Below are positions 1 through 6,871 of a DNA stretch of 64,000 nt, in pieces; positions within the stretch are counted from its first letter, which is position 1; each line of letters begins with the position of its first letter. The notes beneath the pieces were generated by a model. That model searched no databases, had not been told where the DNA came from, and saw only the letters and a program-made list of their open reading frames with translations. Made by a program: the position numbers and the translations under genes. The stretch covers positions 1 to 64,000 of the forward strand of contig JANXTZ010000058.1 of assembly GCA_025352125.1 (NCBI GenBank), in the 5' to 3' direction. The stretch comes from Deinococcales bacterium (lineage in GTDB: Bacteria; Deinococcota; Deinococci; Deinococcales; JAAFIG01).

Positions 1-139
1 CAGGCAGAGGTTGGGGCAGTTTGTGCGTAAGACGTTGAGTTTCTCGAAGCGTTGGGATTTGCATGTGGCGAGGTTGAAGTTGTTCGTGCATCGGTATAAT
101 TTGGAAATTGCGGAAAACATTCTAAAGTAAGCCACTACC
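1..139 (+). mobile_element. Right end of an IS1-family insertion sequence
   Basis: The window opens inside an insertion sequence. A transposase reading frame ends at 130, and the sequence at 131-139 (GCCACTACC, reverse complement GGTAGTGGC) resembles the conserved GGT..TG terminus of IS1-family inverted repeats. From 140 onward an unrelated gene (xisI) is in register, so the element boundary is placed at 139. The left end lies outside the window, so neither the paired repeat nor the target duplication can be checked. Confidence 0.65.
2..130 (+). CDS. IS1-family transposase, C-terminal end (partial)
   Basis: Only the last 42 codons are present, read in frame 2 to TAA at 128-130. The residues RLGQFVRKTLSFSKRW followed by a short basic and aromatic tail match the C-terminus of IS1-type (InsB-like DDE) transposases, which carry the motif R-L-x-R-K-T-x-x-F-S-K. 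The enzyme would catalyse transposition of its own element. The frame continues directly into the xisI remnant after the stop, so the insertion left the two genes in the same phase. Identification rests on the short motif alone; the rest of the protein is outside the window. Confidence 0.65.
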   Translation, partial: RQRLGQFVRKTLSFSKRWDLHVARLKLFVHRYNLEIAENILK

Positions 140-376
140 CATGATCGTTATCAAGTGCTTTTAAACGGCTGGACAGACTTAAAGCGTTCGTTTAGTATCG
201 TTGCTCAAATTGATATTCGTGATGGTTTGATTTGGTTGCAGCAAGACAATACTGACCTCGAGTTGGCAAATTGTTTGATTGAGCGCGGGATTCCAAAGGA
301 AAGAATTGTTTTGGGTTTTCATGCGCCGTATAAGCGTGGTTTAAACGGTTTTGGTACGGGTGAAAGCACAAGTTAG
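140..376 (+). pseudogene. xisI: xisI-like gene truncated by IS1 insertion
   Basis: The remnant reads HDRYQVLLNGW, then a VAQIDI segment, LIWLQQDNTDLELA and IPKERIVLGFHAP. This is the C-terminal two thirds of XisI-family proteins, which usually pair with a XisH nuclease-like partner and were first described as fdxN-element excision factors in cyanobacteria. The N-terminal roughly 35 residues are missing: upstream of 140 is the end of an IS1-type element with an in-frame stop at 128-130. GTG at 155 could begin a 73-residue product, but this lacks the start of the fold and a ribosome site. The likely interpretation is a disrupted gene. It overlaps the end of irrE tail to tail. Confidence 0.7.
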
Positions 377-1134
377 GGTTTTAATTCTCGAGTTTCCTTC
401 TCTGGCACTGTGAACACCACAAAAACCACATTCCCTTCTGGGTGCGCGTCCACGACAGCTTTCATTTTCTTGCCGCTTCTGAACGGAATGTAGCTTTCAT
501 CCGTCAGTGGCAATCCAGTCTCGAGCGCCACATGGGCTGGGTGGTCTTCGGGAATGATCGTGCCGTTACTTAACGGGTAGCGCATTTCGCTGCTGCGGGC
601 GCTAAATTCGACCTCCAGCATGTTGCCTTTGGAGCGAAGCACGCCGACAATCGCTTTGCCTTCCAAACTTTGCGCCAGAACTACGCAGGCGGCGGGTCGT
701 GAAATGGTAAAACTTTTGACGATGCGCGGTATCGCCCTTGCGCCTCGTCCGTATTTTTGCAGCAGTGCCTCGAGTTCGGCTTCTGGAACGAGAATGGCGC
801 TTGCGCCGACGTTGCACAGTATTTCGATGGCTTCCTCGAGATCGTCGCCCTGATACGCGTCGTGCAAGTCCGAGAGCAAATCAACGTCCGCCAAAATTAA
901 GGCGTGTGTGACTTCGTGCGCCATTGTGAAGCGTTGCCGCTCGAGGGTCACGGTTTTGGAGATAAAGATCACGTTGCGGTTTGGATCAAACGCGCCGTCC
1001 TTGTCGCCCAAATCGCCGTACTCGAGTTTCGCGCCTATCGCGGCGGCAAGGTCGAGTGGTTCTCGGGCGGGGTGTGAAAGGTTGAACTCGGCAGCGAGTT
1101 CGCGCACTCGGGTTTTGTGCTCAAATAAGACCAA
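373..1134 (-). CDS. irrE: IrrE/PprI, zinc metalloprotease of the radiation response
   Basis: IrrE (PprI) is the Deinococcus protease that cleaves the repressor DdrO after DNA damage. From the TTG at 1134 the protein has 253 residues. The zinc site is HEVTH (His73, Glu74, His77), with Glu104 at the spacing of the third ligand. It sits in the diagnostic stretch ERQRFTMAHEVTHALIL followed by DLLSDLHDAYQG. A helix-turn-helix-like middle and a GAF-like end containing YIPFRSGKKMKAVVDA follow. The frame stays open to 1185, but that segment is the ddrO terminator hairpin. TTG with AGGTG five bases upstream is therefore preferred. It lies just downstream of ddrO on the same strand. Confidence 0.88.
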   Translation of the reverse strand: MVLFEHKTRVRELAAEFNLSHPAREPLDLAAAIGAKLEYGDLGDKDGAFDPNRNVIFISKTVTLERQRFTMAHEVTHALILADVDLLSDLHDAYQGDDLEEAIEILCNVGASAILVPEAELEALLQKYGRGARAIPRIVKSFTISRPAACVVLAQSLEGKAIVGVLRSKGNMLEVEFSARSSEMRYPLSNGTIIPEDHPAHVALETGLPLTDESYIPFRSGKKMKAVVDAHPEGNVVFVVFTVPEKETRELKP

Positions 1135-1147
1135 GACAGCACCTCGA

Positions 1148-1182
1148 AATAAAAATGGGAACGGATTTGAAACCCGTTCCCA
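1148..1182 (-). terminator. Intrinsic terminator between ddrO and irrE
   Basis: On the minus strand, TGGGAACGGGTTT and AAATCCGTTCCCA form a 13-pair stem with one G-T wobble and a minimal loop, followed by TTTTTATTT. It lies 20 bases past the ddrO stop and before the irrE start. It should end ddrO transcripts and make irrE depend on read-through or its own promoter. Confidence 0.75.
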
Positions 1183-1202
1183 CACGTTACCTTAATTTTG
1201 CT

Positions 1203-1592
1203 TTACTCGAGGATGCGTTTTAAATTTCTGTAAATGTCGTACCAGTCTTCTTTGGTTTGTGGGCGCTTGCCGCGAAGTTCGATGCGTGAAAGGCTCGAGA
1301 CCCAATCGGGGGTGATGTGTCCGCCGAGAACTGGGTCGGCGAGCAAGTCTGCCAAGCCTTTTGGCAGGGCGCTGTCGCTGGCATCGCCGTAAAATTCGAC
1401 GGGGGCGAGCAGGTCATTGACGCTGAGGTCGTAGGCGGCTGCCAGGGTTTGCAGCGTCTCGAGGCTTGGGTTGGTGCGTCCACGCTCGAGGTCGCTGAGG
1501 TACGGGATGCTGATGCCAGCGATTTCGGAGACATCTTTGAGGCGTTGTCCGCGTTCGCTTCGGAGTTCGCGCAGTCGTTCGTGTAATTTCAT
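1203..1592 (-). CDS. ddrO: DdrO, XRE-family repressor of the DNA damage regulon
   Basis: DdrO represses the radiation/desiccation response genes of Deinococcus until it is cut by IrrE. The 129 residues match the family's usual length. The N-terminal XRE helix-turn-helix (about residues 7-60) contains [15 protein letters not shown] and [17 protein letters not shown]. The C-terminal dimerisation region contains [20 protein letters not shown] and [12 protein letters not shown], all recognisable from D. radiodurans DdrO. A strong ribosome site (GGAGGA) precedes ATG. A promoter overlapping a perfect inverted repeat at 1651-1669 suggests autoregulation. It is followed by a terminator and irrE, and is divergent from the ddrA-like operon. 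Confidence 0.93.
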   Translation of the reverse strand: MKLHERLRELRSERGQRLKDVSEIAGISIPYLSDLERGRTNPSLETLQTLAAAYDLSVNDLLAPVEFYGDASDSALPKGLADLLADPVLGGHITPDWVSSLSRIELRGKRPQTKEDWYDIYRNLKRILE

Positions 1593-1650
1593 AATTCCTC
1601 CTTTTGATTTTGTCCCGCGCTGGACGAAGAATGAGCTACTTTTGCCTGGA

Positions 1651-1679
1651 GTTAAATGTTGTATTTAACCCCTTGTGAA
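1651..1679 (-). promoter_or_regulatory. ddrO promoter with overlapping palindrome (candidate autoregulatory operator)
   Basis: Read on the minus strand, TTCACA (1674-1679) and TTTAAC (1651-1656) are separated by 17 bases. The -10 region lies within a perfect 7-5-7 inverted repeat, GTTAAAT-GTTGT-ATTTAAC (1651-1669). The 17-base core TTAAATGTTGTATTTAA has the length and TTA...TAA ends of the Deinococcus radiation/desiccation response motif (TTATGTC-n3-GACATAA), but only about 8 of 14 half-site positions agree. Binding by DdrO is inference. Confidence 0.5.
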
Positions 1680-1725
1680 TTTGAGCGCGGTTTTCTGCTC
1701 CTGGCGAGTGTAGCACCTGAATCGT

Positions 1726-1742
1726 TTACGGTCAAGACGTAA
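1726..1742. promoter_or_regulatory. Candidate radiation/desiccation response motif upstream of the ddrA-like operon
   Basis: The 17-mer TTACGGTCAAGACGTAA has inverted TTACG/CGTAA ends. Its right half GACGTAA differs from the canonical GACATAA by one base. Ten of 14 half-site positions match overall. It lies 13 bases upstream of the -35 box at 1756, in the intergenic region shared with ddrO. Position and neighbours favour DdrO binding; the match alone would occur by chance roughly 20 times in a window this size. Confidence 0.45.
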
Positions 1743-1755
1743 AACTGGCTGACGC

Positions 1756-1784
1756 TTGAACCAATCACGAAATTATGCTATAAT
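1756..1784 (+). promoter_or_regulatory. Promoter of the 1844 gene / ddrA-like operon
   Basis: TTGAAC (1756-1761), a 17-base spacer and a perfect TATAAT (1779-1784) form a strong vegetative promoter. The predicted leader of about 53 bases ends in AGGAGG seven bases before the ATG at 1844. Confidence 0.75.
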
Positions 1785-1843
1785 CGTAATTGTAGAAGAT
1801 GATTTAGTCAGCACGCCATCAAGACGCTCCCAGGAGGCACACC

Positions 1844-2203
1844 ATGCGAATTCTCGAAACGATTGCCCAATCACTGCGCACCCAAAAAATTCACCCAACC
1901 CAGGTTTTCAACGCCCTGATTGAACTCGAGAATGCGGGCGGGGTCACGACCATGTTTGAACTCGAGTACCGCCTGTCGAGGCTGGTTCGTGCCATGTTTG
2001 AACGCAACGACCAAGCCATCAAAATTGCGGAGGCATGGCTCGAGGCGACCCGAGCTTACCTGGATGAATTTGGTCAAACCGCGCCCGTTGTCGCGCCGCC
2101 TGTCGCACTTCACCGCCGAATTCTCGAGGTGGTCAATGCCGCCAGGAAGGTTCGACCTGTGGCGACCAAAGCCAGCAGCGTCTCTCGAGGAGGTGCGCTG
2201 TAA
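1844..2203 (+). CDS. Unknown protein, first gene of the ddrA-like operon
   Basis: I do not recognise this 119-residue protein. It is mostly predicted helix with acidic and basic faces (ALIELENAGGVTTMFELEYRLSRLV, split here as two helices around VTTM), then a Pro/Ala/Val-rich hinge (TAPVVAPPVALHR) and a basic tail. No membrane segment or signal peptide is visible. AGGAGG precedes the ATG and a strong promoter lies upstream. Its TAA overlaps the ATG of the ddrA-like gene by one base, so the two are almost certainly co-translated. A role as partner or regulator of the annealing protein is inference from this coupling. Confidence 0.75.
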   Translation: MRILETIAQSLRTQKIHPTQVFNALIELENAGGVTTMFELEYRLSRLVRAMFERNDQAIKIAEAWLEATRAYLDEFGQTAPVVAPPVALHRRILEVVNAARKVRPVATKASSVSRGGAL

Positions 2204-3096
2204 TGGCTGACACGACCTGCCAGCATCTTTCGCCCGTCGGCGGTTGGTGCAGATTGCAAAACAATTTCAAATGTCCCGCGTCAAAAGGACGCATTGGATG
2301 CCCAATGCCAAACGTTGTCAACCTCGAGGAACGCATTTCAGAGCGTCTCGAGCGCCAGGAGAACACAATGATCGCCCAACACCAAGCGTTTGCCAACCTT
2401 GCTTTGCCTTTTCCAGCCTCAGAGATTGACTGGAAGATCGAAACCATTTCAAAAGACGCCCGCCGTGCGCTGGTGCGCCCCGTGTTGCCCGCTCGAGCAA
2501 TAATTGATCGCCTCGATGCCGTGCTTGGTGCAAGTGGCTGGTCTGACAGTTATGAAACCCACCCGAGTGGTCAAGCCAAATGCAAACTCTCGGTGCTTGG
2601 GGTCAGCAAAGAGGACGTGTCAGAACGCGCCACCAACTGGAAAGATGCCCTGAATGAGAGTCTAACCCGTGCCGCCAGCAAATTTGGCATCGGACGCACC
2701 CTGGAGCGCATCAACGCCGTCTGGGTTGACTATGACGAGAACACTGCGCGAATCCTCGAGCAACCCATGCTGCCCGATTGGGCAATCTCGAGCGAACCTG
2801 TTAGTGTGCTCAGATCACTCGAGCCTCGAAAATTTGTTGCGCCGCAAACGCCAGTCAGCGCGGAAGTGGTTTCAAGCGATTCAAATATCTCAAGGATGCC
2901 AGCCCCAAATCCCGACAAACTCCTGGCAGAATTGATTCGTAGCGTGCGCGAATTACCGGGCGGCGAGAACGCCCTGAAGCGCATCATTCAACGTCAAAAC
3001 TGGCAACGCATCTCGCAGGAAGACAAGCGCAAACTGTACAGCGAATTGCGCCGCACCCACCGCGAACTTTCTGAACGCCTGCCGCAAAGCGCTTGA
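2203..3096 (+). CDS. DdrA/Rad52-like single-strand annealing protein
   Basis: DdrA is a Rad52-family protein that protects and anneals DNA ends in Deinococcus. This 297-residue protein carries the core at about residues 66-180: LALPFPASEIDWKI, AIIDRLDAVLGASGW, LSVLGVSKEDVS and AASKFGIGRTLE. The order and spacing match DdrA/Rad52_Rad22 proteins. It differs from D. radiodurans DdrA in an extra N-terminal region with Cys6, His8, Cys16, Cys24 and Cys33, possibly metal-binding. It also has a longer C-terminal tail ending in a basic helical stretch. GAGGAGGTG lies nine bases before the ATG, which supports the long start. It is coupled to the 1844 gene and divergent from ddrO, which suggests damage control. 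Confidence 0.72.
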   Translation: MADTTCQHLSPVGGWCRLQNNFKCPASKGRIGCPMPNVVNLEERISERLERQENTMIAQHQAFANLALPFPASEIDWKIETISKDARRALVRPVLPARAIIDRLDAVLGASGWSDSYETHPSGQAKCKLSVLGVSKEDVSERATNWKDALNESLTRAASKFGIGRTLERINAVWVDYDENTARILEQPMLPDWAISSEPVSVLRSLEPRKFVAPQTPVSAEVVSSDSNISRMPAPNPDKLLAELIRSVRELPGGENALKRIIQRQNWQRISQEDKRKLYSELRRTHRELSERLPQSA

Positions 3097-3104
3097 ACAT
3101 TAAA

Positions 3105-3191
3105 GTGCGACGGTACGTTAATCGCATACCGTCGCACCCAGGAGGGATGAACAAGATTAGTATAGCGAGCTTTTCAAAAGCCAATGGTTAA
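3105..3191 (+). other. Perfect hairpin and 14-codon ORF between ddrA-like and UDG genes
   Basis: GTGCGACGGTA (3105-3115) and TACCGTCGCAC (3127-3137) form an 11-pair perfect stem with an 11-base loop but no T-tract. It is followed by AGGAGGG and ATG at 3147, opening a 14-codon frame that ends at TAA 3189-3191. The strong ribosome site is unusual for a random short frame. A leader peptide or processed mRNA end is possible; no function can be assigned. Confidence 0.35.
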
Positions 3192-3248
3192 ATTTCACAC
3201 CGGAACTCGAGACCCGCGCCAGACGAGGTGCTCGAGTTAAACTTTTTT

Positions 3249-3917
3249 ATGGGTTTAGAAAAATTGAATTTAGAGTTGATTGCTTGTACCAAATGCCCCA
3301 GGTTGGTCGAGTGGCGCGAACGGGTCGGGTGCGAGAAACGGGCGGCGTACAAAGACCAAACGTACTGGGCAAAACCCGTTCCTGGCTTTGGCGACTCAAA
3401 TGCTCGAGTTTTAATTCTTGGACTTGCCCCAGGGGCACACGGCAGCAACCGAACGGGCAGAATGTTCACGGGCGATTCGAGTGGAAATTTCTTGTACCCA
3501 GCGCTTCACCGTGCGGGTTTTGCCTCAAGCGCAGTTTCGGTCAGCCGTGATGACAAACTCGAGTTGTTTGACTGCTACATCACCGCCGCAGGTCGTTGCG
3601 CCCCGCCCGACAACAAGCCCACACCACTTGAGCTTCACAACTGTAGACCTTGGTTGACCCAAGAACTCGAGTTGTTGCCGAACGTGTGCGTGATCCTGGC
3701 GCTCGGGAAAATCGCCCATGACACGATGCTCGAGTTTTACGGTTTGCAAAAATCCAAACATCCCTTTGGTCACGCACTCGAGTACCTGCTGCCTGACGGA
3801 AAATTACTGCTCGACTCGTACCATGTTTCGCAACAAAACACGCTGACGGGAAAGCTTACGGTTGAAATGTTCGACGCGATTCTCGAGCGAGCCAAAACAC
3901 TGATGGAGCAATCCTGA
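3249..3917 (+). CDS. Uracil-DNA glycosylase, family 5 (UdgB type)
   Basis: Family-5 enzymes remove uracil, hypoxanthine and related bases from DNA and carry a 4Fe-4S cluster. The motif GLAPGAHGSNRTG (residues 58-70) with FTGDSSG is diagnostic. The C-terminal motif is SYHVSQQNTLTGKLT, where family members usually have HPS; the substitution P to V is slightly unusual. Cys13, Cys16, Cys117 and Cys132 fit the cluster ligands. From ATG 3249 the length is 222 residues; GTG at 3228 would add seven. It lies downstream of the ddrA-like gene and overlaps the next gene at the stop codon, consistent with a small repair operon. Confidence 0.85.
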   Translation: MGLEKLNLELIACTKCPRLVEWRERVGCEKRAAYKDQTYWAKPVPGFGDSNARVLILGLAPGAHGSNRTGRMFTGDSSGNFLYPALHRAGFASSAVSVSRDDKLELFDCYITAAGRCAPPDNKPTPLELHNCRPWLTQELELLPNVCVILALGKIAHDTMLEFYGLQKSKHPFGHALEYLLPDGKLLLDSYHVSQQNTLTGKLTVEMFDAILERAKTLMEQS

Positions 3918-4507
3918 TTCGTGCAATTTGCTTTGATTTTGACGGCACGCTCGCCAGGTTTTGCGGTGATCTGAACGCATTGTCAATGCACTTGAACCTT
4001 CAACTTGGACTCAAGGATTTTTCACCCGCGACCCTGCAAAAACTCAGCACCACATTTCGTTCTTTCGAGTACGCGCCCGAACCCGTCACGCTCGAGTCTG
4101 CGACCCTCAAAACGATGGCGGCGCTTGAGATGACGCCAAACGGCAACGTGACCGATATTTGCCAAGCCTTCATTCGAGATTACGCGGCACAGATGAGACT
4201 TTTGCCCAACGCGCTCGAGATGCTCAAGTATTTTGGTCACTTGCCCAAAGCCATCATCACCAACGGACCAAGTGACGTGCAACGCGCCGCCATCAATGCT
4301 TTGAAACTCGAGCATCATTTTCAAACCATTGTGGTGTCTGGTGATGCGGATGTCTGCATCGCCAAGCCGAACCCCCGCATTTTTCAGATTGCTTGCGAAA
4401 GACTTGGGGTGGAACCTCGAGACACCCTGATGATCGGAGACAGATTAGACCTGGATGTCGAAGGTGCGATTGCTGCGGGATTACAAGCCAGCCACAAACC
4501 TGAATAA
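3917..4507 (+). CDS. HAD-superfamily phosphatase with a non-AUG start
   Basis: The HAD nucleophile motif FDFDGTLA is encoded at 3932-3955, upstream of the first conventional start (TTG 3980, ATG 3986). The in-frame codons before the motif are ATT 3917, CTG 3914 and ATC 3911, so translation must begin at a rare codon. GGAG at 3905-3908 is correctly spaced for ATT 3917, which overlaps the UDG stop (TGATT). The remaining motifs are present: ITNGPSDVQ (motif II), KPNPRIF (Lys) and MIGDRLDLDVEGA (acidic pair). At 196 residues it resembles phosphoglycolate phosphatase/YjjG-like small-molecule or nucleotide phosphatases. The substrate is unknown. Confidence 0.75.
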   Translation: MRAICFDFDGTLARFCGDLNALSMHLNLQLGLKDFSPATLQKLSTTFRSFEYAPEPVTLESATLKTMAALEMTPNGNVTDICQAFIRDYAAQMRLLPNALEMLKYFGHLPKAIITNGPSDVQRAAINALKLEHHFQTIVVSGDADVCIAKPNPRIFQIACERLGVEPRDTLMIGDRLDLDVEGAIAAGLQASHKPE

Positions 4508-4540
4508 CTTTGGTTCGAGACTCGAGATTGACTGAGATTG

Positions 4541-5566
4541 TTACGCCCAGCGAACCTCAACGCGTTGTCGAGTTTCGGCGCTTTCAATGGCTGCAAAAAC
4601 CATTGCCAGACTTTTGATGTTGTCGCTTGAGGGTGTGGCTTGCGCAGTCTGCTGCTCGAGGTTGGAGATAAAATCCCGAATCAAACCCTCGTGACCTGTG
4701 GCAATTTGCTGCTCGAGTTTTGGGAGATTTGTTTCGCTGTGCTTGGACAGAAACCCGCCCGTTTCGCTGACGATTTGCGCTCTCGAGTCTTCACCACCGT
4801 CCCAGCGCAGCGTGCCGCGCGTGCCAATAATTCGCCAATCGCTTTCCCAGGTCGTGTGAAAGCCCTCACTGCACCACGAGCCACGGTAGTTAAAAACCAC
4901 GCCGTTCGTCATTTCAAAAATACAATGCGCACTCGAGCCTTGCGCGTACCAGGAATCTTTGGGATTAAACTCGAGACAGTAGACGTTGAGCGGGTCGCAG
5001 CCCGTCATAAATCGAGCTTGGTCAAAAGTATGAATCGCCATGTCGAGCAACAGCACATGCGCCATCGAGTCACGGAAACCGCCAAAGTGAGCGCCAATAA
5101 AAAAATCGCTGTTGACGGTTGTGACCGCGCCAATCTGTCCCGACTCGAGAAACTGTTTGACCTGCAAAATATTGGGGTCAAAACGCCTGTTCTGCATGAC
5201 CGAATGCGTTAATTTCGCGTTTTGTGCCGCATTAACCATTTCGATGGCTCGAGCCAAATTATCCGCCAGTGGTTTTTCGCCAAGTACGTGTGCCCCGTGT
5301 TTGAAAGCCTCGAGTGCCACGTCGTAATGGGCGTCGGGAATGCTGACATCAAAAACCACATCGGCTTTGGTTTTCTCGAGCATTTCACTCAAACTCGAGC
5401 CGATTTGAACGTTCTCGAGCTTGAATTCTGTGGCTCGGGTTCTGGCATTTTCGGGGAAAAGATCGACCAAACCCACCAACTCGAGCTTTGGAATCTCGAG
5501 CGCGACCCGAATCCATTCTTTGGACATTGCGCCGCAACCGACCAAAACGACTTTGAATTGTTTCAT
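4541..5566 (-). CDS. Gfo/Idh/MocA-family NAD(P)-dependent oxidoreductase
   Basis: The 341-residue protein has an N-terminal Rossmann fold (VVLVGCGAMSKEW) and the family's catalytic Glu-Lys-Pro motif in VLGEKPLAD. The C-terminal alpha/beta domain includes VNSDFFIGAHFGGFRD and LLDMAIHTFDQARF. Family members oxidise or reduce sugars, inositols or related cyclic substrates; the specific substrate cannot be read from sequence. A TATGCT box lies six bases before the ATG, predicting a leaderless mRNA. It stands alone and converges on the HAD gene. Confidence 0.88.
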   Translation of the reverse strand: MKQFKVVLVGCGAMSKEWIRVALEIPKLELVGLVDLFPENARTRATEFKLENVQIGSSLSEMLEKTKADVVFDVSIPDAHYDVALEAFKHGAHVLGEKPLADNLARAIEMVNAAQNAKLTHSVMQNRRFDPNILQVKQFLESGQIGAVTTVNSDFFIGAHFGGFRDSMAHVLLLDMAIHTFDQARFMTGCDPLNVYCLEFNPKDSWYAQGSSAHCIFEMTNGVVFNYRGSWCSEGFHTTWESDWRIIGTRGTLRWDGGEDSRAQIVSETGGFLSKHSETNLPKLEQQIATGHEGLIRDFISNLEQQTAQATPSSDNIKSLAMVFAAIESAETRQRVEVRWA

Positions 5567-5666
5567 GGGTCGAGCATAGCAAAAGGCTGGGATTGAATCT
5601 GGTTGCTCAGTTTGAAATCAGGCTCGGGTCTTAAAGTGTTGTGATTTCAGTTTGAGGTGAATGCGG

Positions 5667-6170
5667 ATGGCAACGAGCCAGAAAAAGTTTGATTATGCCT
5701 TGGATTACTCGGGTCTGGATTTGCGTCAACAGCCCGAGTTGTACCGTGTCGGCGTCGGTGAACAGGGTGTGCTGCTGGTTCAGCCTTACAAATCCGAATT
5801 GCTGCCCCACTGGCGTTTTGCCACGCCCGAACTGGCTGAACAGAGCAGTGTCACCATTTATAAAATGTTTTTGGCGTACCTCGAGGTGGATGATTTTGTC
5901 GGTGCGGATATGGCACGAAAATTCTTGCAAATGGGTTTTACCAGGGCTAGGCGCTACGCCAATCACAAGGGTGGTAATAAGTACGATGGACCGGTGCCGA
6001 AAGCCTTGAAGGGGCAAAGTGGTGCGCATGGACGCCTCGAGTTACCGCGTACCCCTGAAGACCCAGTGAAGGCCAAATCGGCAGAGATTTTTAAGGTGCG
6101 TTGGGCGCAAGCTGAGGCGGATCCAAAATACGCCGCCATGAAGCTCGAGCACAAAAAACTGTACGGCTGA
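5667..6170 (+). CDS. DUF4385-family protein
   Basis: The 167-residue protein has the hallmark sequence of DUF4385: DYSGLDLR, PELYRVGVGEQGVL, VQPYKSELLPHWRF, then DFVGADMARKFLQMG and TRARRYANHKGG. The family is spread among bacteria and some phages and has no established function. GAGGTGA at 5654-5660 is correctly spaced for the ATG at 5667 and too close to the ATG at 5661, so the shorter start is chosen. It appears monocistronic. Confidence 0.82.
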   Translation: MATSQKKFDYALDYSGLDLRQQPELYRVGVGEQGVLLVQPYKSELLPHWRFATPELAEQSSVTIYKMFLAYLEVDDFVGADMARKFLQMGFTRARRYANHKGGNKYDGPVPKALKGQSGAHGRLELPRTPEDPVKAKSAEIFKVRWAQAEADPKYAAMKLEHKKLYG

Positions 6171-6319
6171 TGAGGATGAATTCTAAGTTGTGCTGGACGG
6201 TGTTTTGATTGCCCAAGAGATGAGGCTGAAGGCAATCAGAATTTATCCAGAGTTCATCTTGAACTAATGAATTACGTGTATAACAGAATATGGAGATGGT
6301 TTTCCAATCTGGAGGTTTT

Positions 6320-6799
6320 GTGAAAATACTCGAAACAGAAATTCAAAGCTGGCTCAAATCAAGCAAACGACACCAGGACGCCCTGGACATCGCCACCCTT
6401 GGACACCGCCGCGCCAACCGTCGCCTCAAGGACGCCCGTGAATCGTTAGACGAAGCGGTAGCCGAACTGTACGGCGAGGGCGAGATTGCTGGGCGCAACA
6501 AAGAAGCACGCGACGCCTGCCTGCGCCGATTGACCGTCATGGAACGTGCCGAACTTCACGAAGCCGAAGCCGCATACGATGAAGCCGTCTTTGCGCTCGA
6601 GCGGGCAAGAGCCGATCTCTCGAGGGACAGGCAAGACCGTTACGGCTTGCAGATGCGTGTCGCCTTGGCGACCACTTTTCCACCGTACATCGACAATTCG
6701 CAGCGCATTGAGCGCCATCCCCAAGTTTTGCCAACGACGATTGAGGCTGTGACATTGCCGCTCTTTGGTCAAGCCAGCGATCTGCCAAAAGCGAGCTAG
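6320..6799 (+). CDS. Unknown alpha-helical, coiled-coil protein
   Basis: No family is recognised. From GTG 6320 (GGAGG four bases upstream) the protein has 159 residues. Residues about 15-115 are highly charged and predicted to form long antiparallel helices or a coiled coil (RRANRRLKDARESLDEAVAE, YDEAVFALERARADLSRD). The last 45 residues are proline-rich and non-helical. There is no signal peptide or membrane segment. The frame is open to 6290, but the ribosome site decides the start. A structural or nucleic-acid-associated role is possible. Confidence 0.6.
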   Translation: MKILETEIQSWLKSSKRHQDALDIATLGHRRANRRLKDARESLDEAVAELYGEGEIAGRNKEARDACLRRLTVMERAELHEAEAAYDEAVFALERARADLSRDRQDRYGLQMRVALATTFPPYIDNSQRIERHPQVLPTTIEAVTLPLFGQASDLPKAS

Positions 6800-6814
6800 C
6801 GTTCAAAGCGATAA

Positions 6815-6847
6815 CAAGAAACCCCCGTCTCGAGACCCGAGCGGGGG
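6815..6847 (-). terminator. Terminator downstream of glyA, possibly bidirectional
   Basis: CCCCCG (6822-6827) pairs with CGGGGG (6842-6847); the loop contains CTCGAG. On the minus strand it is followed by TTTCTTGTT, which fits termination of glyA. It also lies just after the 6320 gene on the plus strand. Confidence 0.6.
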
Positions 6848-6871
6848 ATTTCACATTCAGATTTTGATGGC

